From Chondrosia reniformis (Eukaryota > Porifera > Demospongiae > Chondrillida > Chondrillidae): a stretch of DNA of 64,000 nucleotides. The stretch's first letter is position 1, and each line of letters starts with the position of its first letter. Position numbers and translations under genes: made by a program. Under the pieces are notes generated by a model that was not told the DNA's origin, ran no database searches, and was given only the letters and a program-made list of their open reading frames with translations. Below are positions 34,406 through 45,600 of the stretch, piece after piece. The stretch is from NCBI GenBank assembly GCA_947172415.1, contig OX359198.1, forward strand, positions 5,673,401 through 5,737,400, given 5' to 3'.

Positions 34406-37400
34406 TTACCTTAGTATATTGTAACTTGTACTGTATATATAAACTAATTTAAAATTGTTTTGCTACTGAAAATTGAAAAAGGTGTGCATGTTCACTTTTA
34501 GAGATATGGATTTGTATTATCTTTCTATTGTAGTTTGCATGGGGAGTTTTGGAGTGCTATATACAGTGCAAGTTACAATATACTAAGGTAATCTAATATA
34601 ATATATATAATATAAATAAATAAATAATATAATATAATTAATTAATTCATATGGCTCCAAGAAAGAACCTAAAAACAAAATGGGCATATCATCATAAAGT
34701 TTAGGGTATAAAACTCATTTTTAATTAAGGGATTTTTGATTTAGGCCTCCGTTTGTTAGAAAACAGAGGACAAAGTCTGCATATAAAAGGCCATAGGACT
34801 ATAGAAAACATATGGGAAATTTATATTGAAACGATGTGTTATATTAATAAAAATTATCAATTTGTCATATAACTGTGAAATCAACATATATCATGGTACA
34901 TGTGTATAAGAAATGTCTGGCGAAGTTTTGCTTAATTAAATGAGCAAAATAATCAAGATATAATGAAGAATTGAAAGTTACGATTGCGCAAGCTGGTGAT
35001 GTATTGTGAAGTTCTTCTATTGCGTCACCAACACCTTCGTATGTCGCTCGGTACACACATTTTGAGAATCTTGTGACGTTGCGAAAACGTCACCGACTCG
35101 TTGCTAAAGAAGATCATCCTTTCGAGAACGGCTATGACAAGTCGACGCTCTCCTACGAGAAGGAGCTACCGAATAAGAGAGTTGTAGCGAAGGTTAGATA
35201 AAGCGTATTTGTATACGTTCATGCTAAGTTTAAGCCAAAAGTGTTGCTATATATATTGATGTAAAATAAATAAAATAAATTCGTTTAGACGACCGTAGTA
35301 AAACTTTGGTACTTTAAGCTCCGTCATCTCTTCTTATGTTTTCTATTACTTATCCATGTGTGAACGTGTGCAGGAGTGTAATTGGATACGTAGGGGTGGA
35401 TTTGGATAAATATGCGTGCGTGCAAGCTCATGAGTTGAGTTGAGATGAGTTGAGATAATGAGTTTCACTATAATGAGATTCCACTCTATATACAGTGCAA
35501 GTAAATTCATGTACACATTCATATATATATATATATATATTAATTGTCCATGTGTAGGAATAAGGAGTGCTATATTAAGCATGTTTAAATACAATCAAGT
35601 ACTACACAGTGCAAGTTACAAATTTATACACGGATGCAAGTGACTCCCAAGATAATCACACTGAGGTATATAATATAATACGGATGCAAATGACTCCCAA
35701 AATAATCACAATCAGGTATATTAAACGCTACAAGACTTTAGCCACACTGAAATTCTCAACTGCTGCATACAGAGTAGTAGTCTGTACAGATCATATAAGG
35801 TTAAACGCATGGCCTTCCAATTACCTTTTCACACCTTAGTATAGACTGAAGATGATGCATCTGCATGCCATTATCAGCAAAAATTCCAGTCTCAGGCAGG
35901 GGGTCTCAGCCAATAATCACCGCAGATTTGACTTGCCTTGAGTGTGAGCTAGGAGTGCCGTTGGTTGCTTGCATGCATTCACATAAACAACAGGGTGAGA
36001 GACAATTTGGTAACTTGCACACAAGGGACATTGTTCATGAAATAAATTAAAGGCCCCAGCCTTTATGTCCCTTGTGTGCAAGTTACCAAATTGTCTCTCA
36101 CCCTGTTGTTTATGTGAATGCATGCAAGCAACCAACGGCACTCCTAGCTCACACTCAAGGCAAGTCAAATCTGCGGTGATTATTGGCTGAGACCCCCTGC
36201 CTGAGACTGGAATTTTTGCTGATAATGGCATGCAGATGCATCATCTTCAGTCTATACTAAGGTGTGAAAAGGTAATTGGAAGGCCATGCGTTTAACCTTA
36301 TATGATCTGTACAGACTACTACTCTGTATGCAGCAGTTGAGAATTTCAGTGTGGCTAAAGTCTTGTAGCGTTTAATATACCTGATTGTGATTATTTTGGG
36401 AGTCATTTGCATCCGTATTATATTATATACCTCAGTGTGATTATCTTGGGAGTCACTTGCATCCGTGTATAAATTTGTAACTTGCACTGTGTAGTACTTG
36501 ATTGTAATATAGATATATATAGGTGGATGGAATATATATCTATAGCTGCACATATATATATTGGACACTAAGGTGTACAGAATTTATATGGGAAAAATTA
36601 TATGAAGTGTATCCATATCGTTGTACATACACATGTACATGCATGTATGTTCCAATAAGTAATGCATTCTCATACACAAACTCACGTAAATGTCTTTCAC
36701 ACTTTCTTCTGGGCTGTCATTATTTAGAAAAACAATGTCTTTTATGATTGATTTTTCGCAACATTTTAATTCTTTAACAATAGCAGCTTTTACCTAAAAA
36801 TCATTTCAAGGAAATATACATATTAGGAATAACTTGAAATAGAAATTGACTCCAGAATTTGAAAATGTTTGTCCTCTTTAGGTGATTTTACTATACATAG
36901 AAGGTCACATTCTGTTTTATCTTAAAGTTGTACATATCATTGAACTACATATATGACTGTAAATGGATGTGAAATTGTAGGGAAAGTGCCAACCAATAAT
37001 ATGTATGTACGTACATTACTGAAAAGTGGTATATCAACAGTTATAATACCGAGATACTTCCAGTTAAACTGCTCCATTAAACTTGTTAGTCCCCCAGCAA
37101 TGCCCGTAGCAGATGGGGAGACTCTCAGCAAGAAGGGATAGGTAACATTGTCTGATAGAGAAGGACTTATTGATGTTGTTGAAATCTACACGTATTATAT
37201 ACTCATGTACATATATATATATATAATTGAACTCAAAATGAATCAGTTTATATATATATATAATATATATATAATATAAATTAAATATTGAATGGGCATA
37301 CATACACTTCTGCTGTCTTATATAGAAACTGAATGCACACAAGCATAATCAAATTATATGCATGAACAAATTATATTTTTAATGAATAAACATTCTTGTT

Positions 37401-40218
37401 ATAATTCTTTTTCTTGTATATACGATACACTCATGAATTCTAAGAATAACGTATTATTGGTGTCATGCCTGCATGGCTGGTGCTTGTATATATATGATGT
37501 GCTTTGGCAAGAATGCCAATACATAAGTGATATATATATATATATAGACAAAGTAAAGAGAATCTCATGCAGGTTGTGCCAGTGGATACTGAAAATTCTA
37601 TACATATACGTAGCTCAAAAAGCTATATAATATATACGTATACATAACTGATCATTTTAGATCAAAGCCCTATTGATTAGTGCATGTATATGATCACTTA
37701 GTAAGTTACCATAAATCCAAAGGATGTGTAACTGTGCATACATGGAAGAGCCATGCATGTGAGCAAGATTTATACAGAGGTAATTGTGTACAGACAAAGC
37801 TATATGATACTAGTGGCTCACTGTTACAAGGTTCCAATACTGGGCCAGACTGGCAATTGCCTCTGTAGGTCCTGTACAGTCTGGTCCTACAATAAGTACA
37901 CTTGTAGTATTCCTCCTTATCTCTTCAATGAACCCTTTCACAGCAACTTTAGGGTTGCACTATACATATGAAACAGTATATAATGGTTATTATATGTACA
38001 TATGTTATAGTTACAAATTAGTCTGGAATGATATTACTAAATTTAAATAAAAACATTCAAAAATGAAATTAAAGGTAGGGATAGCACTATAACAGTGATT
38101 GGCACATCTATAGAAAAAAGTAACAAAACAAGACTGTGATCAAGGCTAACATGGCAGAAGTGGCATATTGAAACTTAACTATACACATTACTTCTATGTT
38201 TGGGTGCACCATGGATATACTAGAAGTAGGGATCGATGCACCCAAACATTTATAAGATTCACGCCAAGGATTCACAGAAGATCAAGATAAAGAAAAAGAA
38301 AAAAGACTCCCATGGATCACTGATAAAGGGTGGAATTCCCAGAAACAGCTGTCTGACCCAGTGGAGAAGAAGATGGAAGAAAGTAAAAGAATTAAGAAAG
38401 AAAAGACTCCTGTATCTTCATCCAAAGCTCTCTTCAGGTTTAGTTCCCCTATAGACCTTTTACAGAATAGGCATAGCATGTAGGAAAATGGTGTATTAGA
38501 TTTTTCATAGAAGTGATGTGTATAGTTAAGTTTCAGTATGCCACTTCTGCAATGTTAGCCTTACCATATGATCACTGTCTTGTTTTACTAGATGTGCCAA
38601 TCACTGTTATAGTGTCATCCCTTTTTTTAACTTCATTGCCCCTTTTAATTGTTAACATTTGTTTTGAAAGTTATATTGGCGAAAACTCGAAATACAGTAG
38701 CAGAATGGACAATATAATCGAGAGCTTTAAATTACAAAAATGGCGCCCGAAAAAGACCCCAAATTTGTCAAGTAAGTTTCTACCGGTCTTTAACATTCAG
38801 TTTAGTATATTAAAGGGTCCATAATCGTTAAGTTTACGACTGTATATAGGCCCTGCAAAGCCACTAAGTAATGCGATAGCGGGGGGCAGCAGTACCAACA
38901 AATTCTCTAACTGGAGTTACAGTAATACAGAGAAATTTAACTTAATTAAAAAATGGCGTTCCAAGAGGCAATGTGTTTGGCACCTTCAAAGGTAACACGC
39001 TTCGGATAGAGCGCATTGAAATCTAGGGTAGCCTATTCCCTAGTTCGGAAACATTAATGACGATTTAGTACTTGTATGTACCTGCGTAAGTTCGCATACT
39101 AGCACTAGCTCATTTGAAAAAATCACTTCCATGTTCGGGCGCACCATGATTGCTGAAGTAGGGATAGTGCGCCCAAACATGGAAGTGATGTGTATTGTTA
39201 AGTCACTGAAGTTTGAGGCAGTATATATTCCATTTGTGTATTGTTAGCCTTATTATATGATCATTGTCTTGTTTCATTGCTTTTTCTAGATGTCATAGGT
39301 ACTGTTGCAGGGACTGCCATCCCTACTTCTCATTTCATTTTTAAATGTTTTTATTTACTTGTATTCCTTCTTTTTTATGCTTATTAAAACTAGATTGTAA
39401 GTTTTTTTGGCAGTAACTCGAAATAACGTCGTAGTCGAAGATAAAGAGGATACGACCAAGAACTCCTAATGGCGACAAAAAGGTTCCAATATTCTTATGC
39501 GCCACAGAAAACCGTCTTTGCACAAATCGTTTGAAGACAAAAAGGAGCCTATTCCCTAGTTGCTTAAACTTTTAGACGATATACTCCTAAGATGTATTTA
39601 TCTACAAGCGCGTTTATGCACTAGCGTGAAATAAAAGGAAGAATAAGAATAAGAAGAAAATGAGGAAAACCGGAAGTAGGCCTGAAACCGTTTTACAAAC
39701 TTGGAGCCTTTATGCGCTCTTGAAAACAGCTTCCCTCAATTGAAATCGTACAAAAAGACACATTACGAGTTTAAAAGAGGCTACTTATAAGATGTTAACC
39801 CGTAATACATTGAATACGGCATCCATTTTTTTCGGGCCATCCTTGCTTAGACATACTCTCTGATAGTCACAGTATATATATATGCTTGTAGTCTCAATTC
39901 GATTACTGTACTGTATGTTTGTGACATCTACATATATAATCACTTCTCTATATACATAGATGTACGTTTAAACAGCTGCGTACTACATTGAGTATTTACC
40001 TCAGGATTTAGTACTTCTATATATGTTAAGTTGTAATTGGGCAGTAAGCTGGAATCATTGTTGATGAGTTGTAGGGCGTAATCAACGGCTGGGATTGCTA
40101 CACTGACATCCACAGATGATGAATTGGAAACGTAAAACTGAAAAAACAGGTTCTCTTTGTCCTTACAAGAGCAATGTGACACAATAGCAAGAAGTACTGT
40201 TATATACTGAATAGGCAT
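28875..40218 (-). CDS. Class C GPCR, GABA-B-receptor-like, copy B (764 aa)
   Basis: Same 14-exon structure as copy A: 40000-40218, 37822-37959, 37015-37185, 36686-36793, 34034-34099, 32957-33181, 32203-32454, 31942-32023, 31684-31770, 31235-31367, 30623-30878, 30418-30546, 29420-29734 and 28875-28988. The first 13 exons have exactly the same lengths as in copy A and phases hold throughout, giving 764 residues. Substitutions are scattered (for example PLFSN for PIFRD at the end of exon 3 and AAELGMFY for AASLGMFY). The terminal exon stops 11 codons earlier (VVETEK then TGA). An upstream in-frame ATG at 40254 exists, but the signal peptide begins at 40218. Several introns are swollen by transposons, yet no coding lesion is visible. 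Confidence 0.92.
34393..34520. mobile_element. Half-MITE insertion in receptor B intron
   Basis: Contains AGATTACCTTAGTATATTGT then AACTTGTACTGTATATA, the end shared with the element at 43247-43432. It follows a long (AT)n run and is absent from the matching intron of copy A (about 23375). Confidence 0.65.
35010..35203 (+). other. Coding-like fragment inside the insertion
   Basis: The plus strand has an open frame without an ATG that ends KELPNKRVVAKVR then TAA, after YTHFENLVTLRKRHRLVAKE. It is richer in GC and CpG than its surroundings and reads like the C-terminal end of a real protein. The family is not recognised. It might be captured host sequence or a transposon-encoded tail. A 63-codon frame on the opposite strand (34865-35056) overlaps it and is an alternative reading. 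Confidence 0.35.
35590..36506. repeat. Giant palindrome: two 442-bp inverted arms, 33-bp spacer
   Basis: 35590-36031 and 36065-36506 are inverted copies. Arm ends (TACAATCAAGTACTACACAG) and inner ends (ACACAAGGGACAT) coincide with identical offsets, so there is no net length difference, and long peptides read from each arm on opposite strands are the same. The 33-bp spacer is AT-rich with GGCCCCAG. Arms this similar mean recent formation or ongoing conversion. Confidence 0.93.
38038..39868. mobile_element. Nested foldback transposons (~1.8 kb) only in copy B
   Basis: Copy A runs straight across (about 24900-24935). The insert opens near AGGTAGGGATAGCAC and ends CGGGCCATCCTTGCTTAGAC. A first hairpin pairs about 38080-38175 with 38510-38630 (ATTGGCACATCT / AGATGTGCCAAT). 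A second related unit follows: 39115-39180 is a tight inverted repeat (CCATGTTCGGGCGCACCATG / GCGCCCAAACATGG), and its right flank (39315-39360) is inverted relative to the very start of the insert. Between and after the hairpins lie unrelated, GC-balanced stretches (38690-39110 and 39390-39850), each beginning with a similar AACTCGAAATA motif. Confidence 0.75.
38240..38500 (+). repeat. Dispersed repeat, copy 2 of 3
   Basis: Opposite-orientation match to 4850-5070; here it forms the loop between the two arms of the first hairpin of the 38 kb insertion. Confidence 0.75.
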
Positions 40219-40279
40219 TTTACACAGCCTAATAGTACAACGCATTTCTTGCACTAATACTTGCTTGGCTGCTTATATT

Positions 40280-40640
40280 AGCGTGCTATTAAATTTAGCT
40301 GTACATTAGCGATTTGACATTCGCTAAATATAGTATAATAGTATTATGCTAAATATAGTACTATACTAAATATAGTACTATACTAATTATTTATTAATAG
40401 TGAACGAGGTTAATGAATAAACGGAGTGTTACGTTACGTTTAGGATATTTTCCGTAATCGTGTAGGATGTACTGGGTAATGTGCCGTGTGTTATATAATA
40501 CAATTGGTGACCAATGAGGGACTGATAGCTCGCAGATATATAATTGGACGAAACGTTACTAAGGTGATATAACACTACCCTCCTTGCGAAGAGAGAGACG
40601 CGAAAGCGTGTCTACTGAAGTCTAAGTAATTCCCACCCAA
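40280..40640. other. Insert upstream of receptor B with short tandem motif
   Basis: Not present in copy A. It includes repeated AAATATAGTACTATACT units (about 40340-40385) and then CpG-containing sequence (GTTACGTTACGTTTAGG, GAGAGAGACGCGAAAGCGTG). No coding frame stands out. It lies in the presumed promoter region of receptor B. Confidence 0.5.
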
Positions 40641-40714
40641 TGTTTGTGACTAATACAATTTAGTGCCAAAGCTATAATATATAAAAATATCCTAACAATA
40701 AACATTTTTATATA

Positions 40715-41195
40715 GATATCAAAATTTGCAAAACTCATTGGATACCTTTCATACATCTCTGTGAATACTGAGATAGAGTTTCAGATTCATATCTCTTCAA
40801 TTGGAAGAGTTACAGCACTTAATGTACTTTTTATTACTGCTATACAAAGTTAATGTATGGTGAGAGATAGGGCAAATTTGAGTAGATATCAAAATTTGCA
40901 AAACTCAATGGATGCCTTTCATATATCTCTGTGAATACTGAGATAGAGTTTCAGATTCATATCTCTTCATTTGGAAGAGTTACACCACTTAATGTACTTT
41001 AAATTACTGCTATACAAAGTTAATGTATGGTGAGAGATAAGGCAAATTTGAGGAGATATCAAAATTTGCAAAACTCATTGAAAACCTTTCATACATCTCT
41101 GTGAACACTGAGATAGAGTTTCAGATTCATATCTCTACATTTGGAAGAGTTACAGCACTATAATGTACATTAAATTTCTACTATACGACCTTTAA
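40715..41195. repeat. 170-bp tandem repeat, three units
   Basis: GATATCAAAATTTGCAAAAC recurs at 40715, 40885 and 41055, an exact 170-bp period; the third unit decays near 41190. A fourth, diverged unit stands at about 42262-42440 on the far side of a 1-kb block, and weaker relatives occur at 48470-48780. Confidence 0.9.
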
Positions 41196-42255
41196 TGGTG
41201 TATCATTTATATCGTGCGATACTATTATGGAAATTATCGGCATACCAAGTTAAATGATTTGACGTGAATGGGGCAACTAGAAACACGCAGGGACAGTCCA
41301 GAACGCAGCTATCAAAGGTCTTTATATAGAGGCAGGTAGCCATTATACTATTACAGCAATTGAGATTGAGTGTGGCTGGTTATACTAGTTTACGTTCATA
41401 TCGGAACACCTCTCGCTAAAACCGTTTCTACGTGGGACCAGAAAAATAGTTCTCCTCCGCCAATCAAGATACTTACAGGATTCTATCCATTTTTCCCAGT
41501 TTCTAGATGAACCACAAATACTGGATATACCTTTAAAATGGCTTGGAACGATGCACTGATCCCGAATTAACTTGATATAATTTGACTACATTTTTCTCGT
41601 AAATACCCTATTCTTAAGTATGGAATTGCGCCAACCACAATCGTTTCCTTTTGAAATTTTGTTGTTTAAATAGAAGCGCAAAACCTTATAAAGTAGGCCT
41701 ACCTGGACACATCTCTATGGTGGTAGCGGTTCCCATAGGGGTTGGTAGCGCTTAGACTCTGAAGCTGTCTCCTAATCGGTTGGTGCCATAGAGACGTGCT
41801 CACCAATAATCCGGATTTCGGGGGGGTTCCACGTAATGTGGGATTGGCATCTGATATCTTTAAGGATTCATATGAGTCGGCCATATCGAGAAGAACTGGT
41901 TCTTCTCACGCAAGTGACACCCAAAGCTCAACTCGGCAGAGCGTTACCACCGATCCCGGCCTCTGAGCGTCGTGGATGGTAGCGTTCGGTATGGTCCAAC
42001 TTTTTTTCTTTGGAGTTTCGTTGGCCGTCGATCGGCAATATTTCACTTTAACGACATCCATATAATATATGTGGATAAATACTGCTTCGACAACAATCAA
42101 GTACTACACAGTGCATATCCATGTGTATAAGAAATCTTTCAAAGAGTTCTAATTTTCAGAAATATATGAAGTACCGTATTTCACTCTCATACCTACTCAA
42201 GGTCGGCCATTTATACTATTACGCAATTAGAGCTAGCTATGTATTGTGAGAGATA
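41196..42255. other. GC-richer block splitting the 170-bp repeat
   Basis: About 1 kb separates unit three from unit four of the tandem repeat. Near both edges are similar phrases, GCCATTATACTATTACAGCA (about 41338) and GCCATTTATACTATTACG (about 42207), which may be direct repeats of an inserted element. The core (about 41690-42060) is rich in CpG and much less AT-rich than the region. The 60-odd-codon frames at 41699-41884 and 41906-42100 (minus) resemble nothing I know. Confidence 0.5.
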
Positions 42256-42261
42256 TGGCAA

Positions 42262-42440
42262 ATTTGAGTAGGTATTAAAATTTGCAAAACTCATTGAAAA
42301 CATTTCATACATCTCTGTGAATAATGAGATAGAGTGTTAGATTCATATCTCTTTATTCGGAAGAATTACAGCACTTCATGTACTTTTTATTACTGCTATA
42401 TACGAAGTGAATGTGTGGTGAGAGATAAGGCAAATTTGAG
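42262..42440. repeat. Fourth, diverged unit of the 170-bp repeat
   Basis: Begins TTAAAATTTGCAAAACTCAT and keeps the TACATCTCTGTGAATA and GAGATAAGGCAAATTTGAG landmarks of the unit. Confidence 0.8.
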
Positions 42441-42638
42441 TATATATATATAGGGACTGCTGCAGGTAGTCCCTATAGGGATTTATCTCAGTTATTGTAA
42501 CATTTCATTACACATACATAATTTAATTTGTGACTGCTAGCATGCATTGGAGGTATTTGTACAATTAAAATGCACACGTATAAGTAATAAACAAAATGTA
42601 TACACAACAGATGACAGTATGGATAGTCCTTATGATAA

Positions 42639-45600
42639 TTATGAGTCTTGTTTTTGCTGTTGGCTTTGAACTTCCTCCAGGACTGCTCTGAAGGATTCCA
42701 CACTCACCTACAGACAGACATACATTAGATATATGCATGAATAATCGATGTGATAATCCAACCACAAGTAATAATCAATCAAACATCATAAAGGGGGAAA
42801 AACACGAAAGAAGCAATTGCTGGGAATCAAACCCAGGACAGCTGGTTATGACCACCAGTTACTCTGCCACTGAGCTACAACTGCCACAGCAATGCCCCCC
42901 TCATGCTCTCCCTCTTAAGCTAACTACAACTAATAATTGGTTTACATTCTCAATCAGTGGTGATTCTCTTCATCAGTACAAGCTGATAATCAAGACCCAG
43001 CCCATTTCCAGTGGGAGGGGCCATCTTAACCGCACCATCAACCACAGGATGCATGCATGTACATACGTATATATGTATGTGGAGATCAATACAGATACAT
43101 GGGAGGATATGGAGTAAACAATGTATGGTGACATTAAATATTTGACACATGCAAAAACAGAATTATTGTTGAGACCGAAAGCATGGGTGTTGGATTTGGG
43201 AGTATGGGGGAGTTGGACTGTTAGAGATATACATATACGTCTATACAGTGCAAGTTATAATATACTAAGGTAATCCAATCTAATATAGTATAATATAATT
43301 AAATAATTCATATGGCTCCAAGAAAGGACCAATATATATATATATATATATTGGAGCCATATGAATTATTTATATTATATTATTTATATTATATTAGATT
43401 ACCTTAGTATATTGTAACTTGTACTGTATATATATACGTAAGTACGTACCATTGTATGTATATGTATATAGTGCAACTGTTAAGACTAAACCTAGCAGTT
43501 TCAGTTATAATTTATAGGAGGTGTTAATGTATATTACATACTTTGTTTAAACAGTAAGATACTGTATAACATTGACAAAACAATTCAGCTTAGTTCTAGA
43601 TGTATTAAATTGGCACAGCAATGCTGCTTTAATGTACATGTATTAGGTAAAATCAACATATTCCTGCATATATACATATGTAGGTATAGTCTATCTGTGA
43701 GAAGAATGCACTTGGTCCTGCGATCAAATTAAAGAGGAAATCCAAAGCTTTATACGTAGGCACAGCTATAGCATCCCAACATTTGTACATACTAAATATG
43801 GCCTAGTCTGAGTAGAAAGCATAGATCTAGCCCTGCGTATAATGCACTTTCCCCAATTAAAAAAACTCTGTGTATATTAATTGTTATATACATCTTAACT
43901 TTACTAGTTATCAGTACATGTCAGTACATGTCTAGTGATAGTAAATATATACCTACCCAAATGTTACAACTGTAATTGTATGCTAAATATGCAGTGTATG
44001 TACGCACCTTTCCATCTGGGTGTCTGCTAGCTGCTTCTTGCCATAACATTAGAAACACTTCATCAGTCATGTCCACTCCAATATTCTTAAATAATTCTTT
44101 AAGCTATACAGTGGAAAAAATAATCCAACAAGCTATATACAGTTTGAATATTCTCAATACATGCAGTTACATGTGTACGTACATATGTCTGTATGCATAT
44201 TGAGTGCTTACTGTAGCCTCTGATCTATGTTCAAAGAAGTCTGCCTCATGAACGCCTTTGTTGGAGTATACAGAGGGATACATTAGACCATATGCATCAG
44301 ACTCATCTCCATAGTTCTACAACACAAAAGTACATACTGTATATACAGGTAACTAGTAGTGAAAACAAATAGTAGCTTAGGCTATTGCTATTGCTTATAT
44401 ACATATATACGTATATTACTATTTTTAAATTGTGCATTGTTCATGGCTACTTGGGTACAGTCTACATCTAGAGGGATATATTGTTGGTGACACTCTACAG
44501 CTAGATGAATACAGCCTAAAGTAACATGGGTACAGTCTTCAGCTAGATGGCTACAGTCTAGATCTTACGTAAGTATGTACATTCTAGTGCAACTGCTGAC
44601 AATTAAAGACTACGTATATAAACATAGTAGTTTCAGTAATAATTTAGGAGGTGTTAATGTAGCAACTGTAAATTGTATAGCTTAAACATATATAGCTATT
44701 ATATAACCCTTATTTTAACTACCTGTATGATGATAAAACATTATGACACATACGTACGTACGTAAGTATGTAAATAGCTTCTCACTTACTGTGCTATCTC
44801 CGACTCTCCTTATCCTCGGTGGTGGTCTGTCGCTGCGTATGGTGGGCACCCCATAAGTGTGTAGGTTAGTACTGTGGGGGGCTGAACTGTCCACCACTGA
44901 CTGAATGGTCTGAGAGGATGTACAGTAGTCTGTTGAATCCAACATCTTCTCCAACTTATTGGGAGTCATGTTATCAGTGGCAACAGGTTTCAGGGGGCTG
45001 GTAGCTGGAGGATCCTTTTCCTGTCCCTCTCCCTCCAGTACTGAATCCTGAGGTCGAGGTGCTGATAAGCCATTACTGTCTGCATCAGCTGGTACAACCA
45101 CTGGAGAGGTAGGGAGAAGGTTACCCTTCCAATTAATCAAGTCTATGAACCTAATCCATTGCAGTGTCCCTTCACTGACGGTGCTCCACTTCACCAAAAG
45201 GCCTAACATATCTGTGTCTAGTGGGATATTGTACTGGAAGCAAATATCCCGTAAAGTTGATTCAGCCATCAATCCAGATCTTTCCTATAGACATACGTAC
45301 GTACATATACACAATTCTTTCATATATTCAATTATTCTCATAGAGAAGGACTTACATACTATAAAATGAGCATTGTTTTGGACTATTGTCCATCTCTGAG
45401 GTGTTCATGTGTCCATTGATATATACGTACATACACATTTACCTTATCAATATGCAGGAATGCACCTAGGAGTCCTTCAATGTTGTAAAACTTGCTCTTC
45501 TTTAAGTGATTTCTTATGGAAGAAAGCAGGCCTGCATCAAACCCACCACACTGCTCATATGTTGATTTGCCTCTCAGATGAATTAGATCTCCTGCGCCTG

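Larger units (their letters stand above)
34562..36508. mobile_element. Composite ~1.95-kb insertion in receptor B intron
   Basis: Copy A reads uninterrupted at about 23435. The left end TACAGTGCAAGTTACAATAT and right end TAACTTGCACTGTGTAG are inverted. Inside lie a MITE-like left arm (to about 34670), an AT-rich unknown stretch, a GC-richer coding-like patch (35010-35203), a further CAGTGCAAGT end (35490) and the giant palindrome (35590-36506). It looks like nested insertions of one family. Confidence 0.75.
26665..43736. repeat. Segmental tandem duplication, copy B
   Basis: Second copy of 14448-26664 in direct orientation, longer (17.1 kb against 12.2 kb) because of insertions at about 34393-34520, 34562-36508, 38038-39868, 40280-42440, 42740-43060 and 43247-43432. 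Its right end lies at GATCAAATTAAAGAG near 43736, inside the last intron of EFHB. The junction with copy A near 26664 shows little or no microhomology. Confidence 0.95.

Noticed and set aside
34865..35056. Minus-strand ORF as an extra receptor exon
   Set aside because: It has a vague likeness to a ligand-binding segment, but it lies within an insertion absent from copy A and the 14-exon receptor model is already complete in phase.
35865..36568. Pairs of identical ORFs on opposite strands
   Set aside because: They come from the two arms of the palindrome. The peptides resemble nothing known and end at arm boundaries.
41699..42100. Small genes in the GC-richer block
   Set aside because: The frames are short, overlap on one strand without splice logic, and match no family I know.
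42813..42884. Functional tRNA gene (Met or a UCA-decoding species)
   Set aside because: The anticodon loop lacks U33, the locus is an insertion absent from the sister copy, and a degenerate relative exists at 50.6 kb; a SINE explains it better.
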